DNA of 64,000 bases from NCBI RefSeq assembly GCF_034190915.1, contig NW_026947711.1, positions 62,001 through 126,000 on the forward strand, read 5' to 3'. A program made the translations under genes and the position numbers. Positions 60,866 to 64,000 of the stretch are shown in pieces. Each line of letters starts with the position of its first letter. The first letter of the stretch is position 1. A model generated the notes under the pieces. The model saw nothing but the letters and a program-made list of their open reading frames with translations. It was not told the DNA's origin and ran no database searches. Origin of the DNA: Cavia porcellus (taxonomy: Eukaryota; Chordata; Mammalia; Rodentia; Caviidae).

Positions 60866-61008
60866 GTGTGAATCGGAGGGTCTGAATTAGGATAGGCAGT
60901 GTGTGGCAATATAGGATGGAGAAAAGCACCGCGGGGTGGTCAGCATAGGGAGGTCAGGGAACATGCTGTGGCAATGTAGGATAGGTTTCTGAAAAATATC
61001 GCGGGGTG
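60866..61008 (+). repeat. B-C dimer 61, class I
   Basis: gcagtgtgtgg, caatatagg, catgctgtgg and aaatatcgcgg are private. Counterpart of dimer 57 at +4860 bp. 40 A follow. Confidence 0.95.
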
Positions 61009-63686
61009 GTGCGCATTGTATGGGTGTGTGTTACATTAGATTCACTAGTAGGAGTGGGAAAAACATCACGGGGTGGTGCGCATTGTATGGGTGTGTGATA
61101 CATTACATTCACTAGTAGGAGTGAGAAAAACATCACGGGGTGGTGCGCATTGTATGGGTGTGTGTTACATTACATTCACTAGTAGGAGTGAGAAAAACAT
61201 CACGGGGTGGTGCGCATTGTATGGGTGTGTGTTACATTACATTCACTAGTAGGAGTGAGAAAAACATCACGGGGTGGTGCGCATTGTATGGGTGTGTGTT
61301 ACATTACATTCACTAGTAGGAGTGAGAAAAACATCACGGGGTGGTGCGCATTGTATGGGTGGGTGTTACATTACATTCACTAGTAGGAGTGAGAAAAACA
61401 TCACGGGGTGGTGCGCATTGCATGGGTGTGTGTTACATTACATTCACTAGTAGGAGTGAGAAAAACATCACGGGGTGGTGCGCATTGTATGGGTGTGTGT
61501 TACATTACATTTACTAGTAGGAGTGAGAAAAACATCACGGGGTGGTGCGCATTGTATGGGTGTGTGTTACATTACATTCACTAGTAGGAGTGAGAAAAAC
61601 ATCACGGGGTGCTGCGCATTGTATGGGTGTGTGTTACATTACATTCACTAGTAGGAGTGAGAAAAACATTACGGGGTGGTGCTCATTGTATGGGTGTGTG
61701 TTACATTAGATTCACTAGTAGGAGTGAGAAAAACATCACGGGGTGGTGCGCATTGTATGGGTGTGTGTTGCATTAGATTCACTAGTAGGAGTGAGAAAAA
61801 CATCACGGGGTGGTGCGCATTGTATGGGTGTGTGTTACATTAGATTCACTAGTAGGAGTGAGAAAAACATCACGGGGTGGTGCCCATTGTATGGGTGTGT
61901 GTTACATTACATTCACTAGTAGGAGTGAGAAAAACATCACGGGGTGGTGCGCATTTTATGGGTGTGTGTTACATTACATTCACTAGTAGGAGTGAGAAAA
62001 ACATCACGGGGTGGTGCGCATTGCATGGGTGTGTGTTACATTACATTCACTAGTAGGAGTGAGAAAAACATCACGTGGTGGTGCGCATTGTATGGGTGTG
62101 TGTTACATTACATTCACTAGTAGGAGTGTGAAAAACATCACGGGGTGGTGCGCATTGTATGGGTGTGTTTTACATTAGATTCACTAGTAGGAGTGAGAAA
62201 AACATCACGGGGTGGTGCTCATTGTATTGGTGTGAGTTACATTACATTCACTAGTAGGAGTGAGAAAAACATCACGGGGTGGTGCGCATTGTATGGGTGT
62301 GTGTTACAATACATTCACTAGTAGGAGTGAGAAAAACATCACGGGGTGGTGCGCATTGTATGGGTGTGTGTTACATTACATTCACTGGTAGGAGTGAGAA
62401 AAACATCACGGGGTGGTGCGCATTGTATGGGTGTGTGTTACATTACGTTCACTAGTAGGAGTGAGAAAAACATCACGGGGTGGTGCGCATTGTATGGGTG
62501 CGTGTTACATTACATTCACTAGTAGGAGTGAGAAAAACCTCACGGGGTGGTGTGCATTGTATGGGTTTGTGTTACATTACATTCACTAGTAGGAGTGAGA
62601 AAAACATCACGGAGTGGTGCGCATTGTATGGGTGTGTTACATTACATTCACTAGTAGCAGTGAGAAAAACATCACGGGGTTGTGCGCATTGTATGGGTGT
62701 GTGTTACATTAGATTCACTAGTAGGAGTGAGAAAAACATCACGGGGTGGTGCGCATTGTATGGGTGTGTGTTACATTACATTCACTAGTAGGAGTGAGAA
62801 AAACATCACGGGGTGGTGCGCATTGTATGGGTGTGTGTTACATTACATTCACTAGTAGGAGTGAGAAAAACATCACGGGTTGGTGCGCATTGTATGGGTG
62901 TGTGTTGCATTAGATTCACTAGTAGGAGTGAGAAAAACATCACGGGGTGGTGCGCATTGTATGGGTGTGTGTTACATTACATTCACTAGTAGGAGTGAGA
63001 AAAACATCACGGGGTGGTGCGCATTGTATGGGTGTGTGTTGCATTAGATTCACTAGTAGGAGTGAGAAAAACATCACGGGGTGGTGCGCATTGTATGGGT
63101 GTGTGTTACATTAGATGCACTAATAGGAGTGAGAAAAACATCACGAGGTGGTGCGCATTGTATGGGTGTGTGTTACATTACATTCACTAGTAGGAGTGAG
63201 AAAAACATCACGGGGTGGTGCGCGTTGTATGGGTGTGTGTTACATTACATTCACTAGTAGGAGTGAGAAAAACATCACGGGGTGGTGCGCATTGTATGGG
63301 TGTGTGTTACATTACATTCACTAGTAGGAGTGAGAAAAACATCACGGGGTGGTGCGCATTGTATGGGTGTGTGTTACATTACATTCACTAGTAGGAGTGA
63401 GAAAAACATCACGGGGTGGTGCGCATTGTATGGGTGTGTGTTACATTAGATTCACTAGTAGGAGTGAGAAAAACATCACGGGGTGGTGCGCATTGTATGG
63501 GTGTGTGTTACATTAGATTCACTAGTAGGAGTGATAAAAACATCACGGGGTGGTGCGCATTGTATGGGTGTGTGTTACATTACATTCACTAGTAGGAGTG
63601 AGAAAAACATCACGGGGTGGTGCGCATTTTATGGGTGTGTGTTACATTACATTCACTAGTAGGAGTGAGAAAAACATCACGGGGTG
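61009..63686 (+). repeat. 40-monomer A run
   Basis: 2678 bp (40 x 67 minus 2) of mostly consensus-like A monomers. One 65 bp monomer lies at about 62630 (tatgggtgtgttac). The run is part of the right-end duplication. Confidence 0.9.
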
Positions 63687-63829
63687 GTGTGAATTGGAGG
63701 GTCTGAATTAAGATAGGCAGTGAGTGCCAATGTATGATGGGGAAATGCACCGCGTGGTGGTCAGCATGGGGAGGTCAGGGAACATGCAGTGGCAATGTAG
63801 GATAGGTTTCTGAAAAACATCGCGGGGTG
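63687..63829 (+). repeat. B-C dimer 62, class IV
   Basis: Matches dimer 60 base for base as far as I can see, at +4106 bp. 2.5 A follow to the window end. Confidence 0.95.
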
Positions 63830-64000
63830 GTGCGCATTGTATGGGTGTGTGTTACATTACATTCACTAGTAGGAGTGAGAAAAACATCACGGGGTGGTGC
63901 GCATTGTATGGGTGTGTGTTACATTACATTCACTAGTAGGAGTGAGAAAAACATCACGGGTTGGTGCGCATTGTATGGGTGTGTGTTACATTACATTCAC

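Larger units (their letters stand above)
1..64000 (+). repeat. Tandem satellite array, 67 bp monomer A with interspersed B-C dimers
   Basis: The window is filled end to end by head-to-tail copies of a 67 bp monomer (consensus copy at 479-545), interrupted only by 62 B-C dimers. Counting from dimer to dimer gives about 823 A monomers (about 55.1 kb) and 8.85 kb of dimer. Consensus A holds TGCGCA at 2-7, TGGGTGTGTG at 13-22, two TTACATT/ACATTCAC words at 23-37, ACTAGT at 36-41, an A5 tract at 51-55 and ACGGGGTG at 60-67. Base counts are 18 A, 9 C, 21 G and 19 T, so the + strand is strongly G-skewed. No inverted block, transposon, simple-repeat expansion or unique sequence was seen. Copies differ by a few substitutions each and by rare 1-3 bp indels. 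This composition is what heterochromatic eukaryotic satellites look like; the species and locus are unknown. It has no visible coding function. Confidence 0.98.
60771..64000 (+). repeat. Right-end segmental duplication, copy 2 (cut by window end)
   Basis: This starts at the matching gaaggtgtgagagaaac monomer, with dimers only at 60866 (I) and 63687 (IV) and 40 A between them. Relative to copy 1 it lacks two dimers and a net seven A monomers. It continues beyond the window, since cgggttgg at 63958 matches 59852. Confidence 0.83.

Noticed and set aside
1..64000. CRISPR array
   Set aside because: Direct repeats are 67 bp and contiguous, with no unique spacers, no leader and no cas genes. The variable parts are substitutions of the same monomer.
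1..64000. Small cysteine-rich protein family from the recurrent open frames on both strands
   Set aside because: The frames repeat with the satellite period, run through B-C dimers and A monomers alike, overlap in several phases, and are explained by stop placement in a 67 bp repeat. I saw no start context, promoter or independent conservation.
1..64000. CENP-B box
   Set aside because: The TTCG...A..CGGG pattern is absent from A, B and C. TTCGCGGGG in class III C halves lacks the required spacing.
1..64000. Telomeric repeat tract
   Set aside because: No TTAGGG, TTTAGGG or TTAGG tandem run exists. Isolated attagg in B is not repeated in tandem.
1..64000. tRNA, rRNA or snRNA gene or promoter within the repeat
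   Set aside because: No A/B-box pair, rRNA core or TATA-plus-initiator arrangement was recognised in A, B or C.

Overview
The whole 64 kb window is one uninterrupted tandem-repeat (satellite DNA) array. I find no gene, RNA gene, transposon, CRISPR array or unique sequence in it. The basic unit (monomer A) is 67 bp, about 45% GC and G/T-rich on the + strand. A consensus copy lies at 479-545. About 823 A monomers make up about 86% of the window, all in the same orientation. The rest is 62 copies of a 142-143 bp dimer made of two diverged monomers, B (72-73 bp) and C (70 bp, 69-70 where a base is lost). B and C always occur as a B-C pair. A, B and C all end in versions of the same 18-base segment, so the B-C pair looks like an old, diverged pair of monomers and not foreign DNA.

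The sequence points to a eukaryotic heterochromatic satellite (centromeric, pericentromeric, subtelomeric or sex-chromosome) assembled from long reads. I cannot name the species or the chromosomal position, because neither end of the array is in the window.

Spacing between dimers is quantised: each gap is a whole number of A monomers, give or take 1-4 bp. The runs, in order, are 13,5,21,13,5,29,8,5,22,7,6,18,9,4,15,4,9,10,4,15,4,9,6,14,4,17,11,16,19,17,14,13,3,17,13,14,12,4,23,6,5,6,6,5,12,6,5,5,40,8,5,4,22,5,4,121,10,4,33,17,40, then 2.5 to the window end. Dimers fall into classes. I has gagggtctg plus atggagaaaagc. II has gagtgtctg plus agggagg and a tttctta C half; IIa has gatacg in C, IIb has gaggaagc and cattgg, IIc keeps gaggaaagc with gatagg. 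III has aatcagaggg plus cactgcgg. IV has aattaagat plus gtgccaatg. Each class sits among its own A variants, so the array has higher-order repeats (HORs).

Layout: (1) 1-9388, three copies of a 3.0-3.6 kb HOR with dimer order IIa-IIb-I. (2) 9389-12.2 kb, rearranged HOR remnants with a 545 bp duplication. (3) 12.24-19.29 kb, a nearly perfect 3525 bp tandem duplication. (4) 19.3-24.2 kb, small duplications of 345-880 bp. (5) 24.2-34.0 kb, a roughly 5 kb block duplicated with monomer-sized indels. (6) 32.8-35.8 kb, another canonical IIa-IIb-I HOR. (7) 35.8-40.9 kb, modules of 544 bp (IIa+6A) and 478 bp (III+5A), with a chimeric dimer at 37398. (8) 41.0-47.9 kb, a 40-A run and a 2.5-3.05 kb duplication. 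(9) 47.9-56.0 kb, 121 A monomers with no dimer but with their own 1743, 1006 and 1070 bp periods. (10) 56.0-64.0 kb, a roughly 4 kb duplication carrying class IV dimers.

The short open frames are products of the repeat. Consensus A has + strand stops in one phase only (monomer positions 38, 41, 47), and 67 leaves remainder 1 on division by 3. Each frame is therefore closed about every three monomers, giving families of 60-80 codon frames (up to about 103 where an indel shifts the phase). None is annotated as a gene. The window shows no new enzymatic or defence system. Its interest lies in the satellite's two-level architecture and its readable record of unequal exchange.
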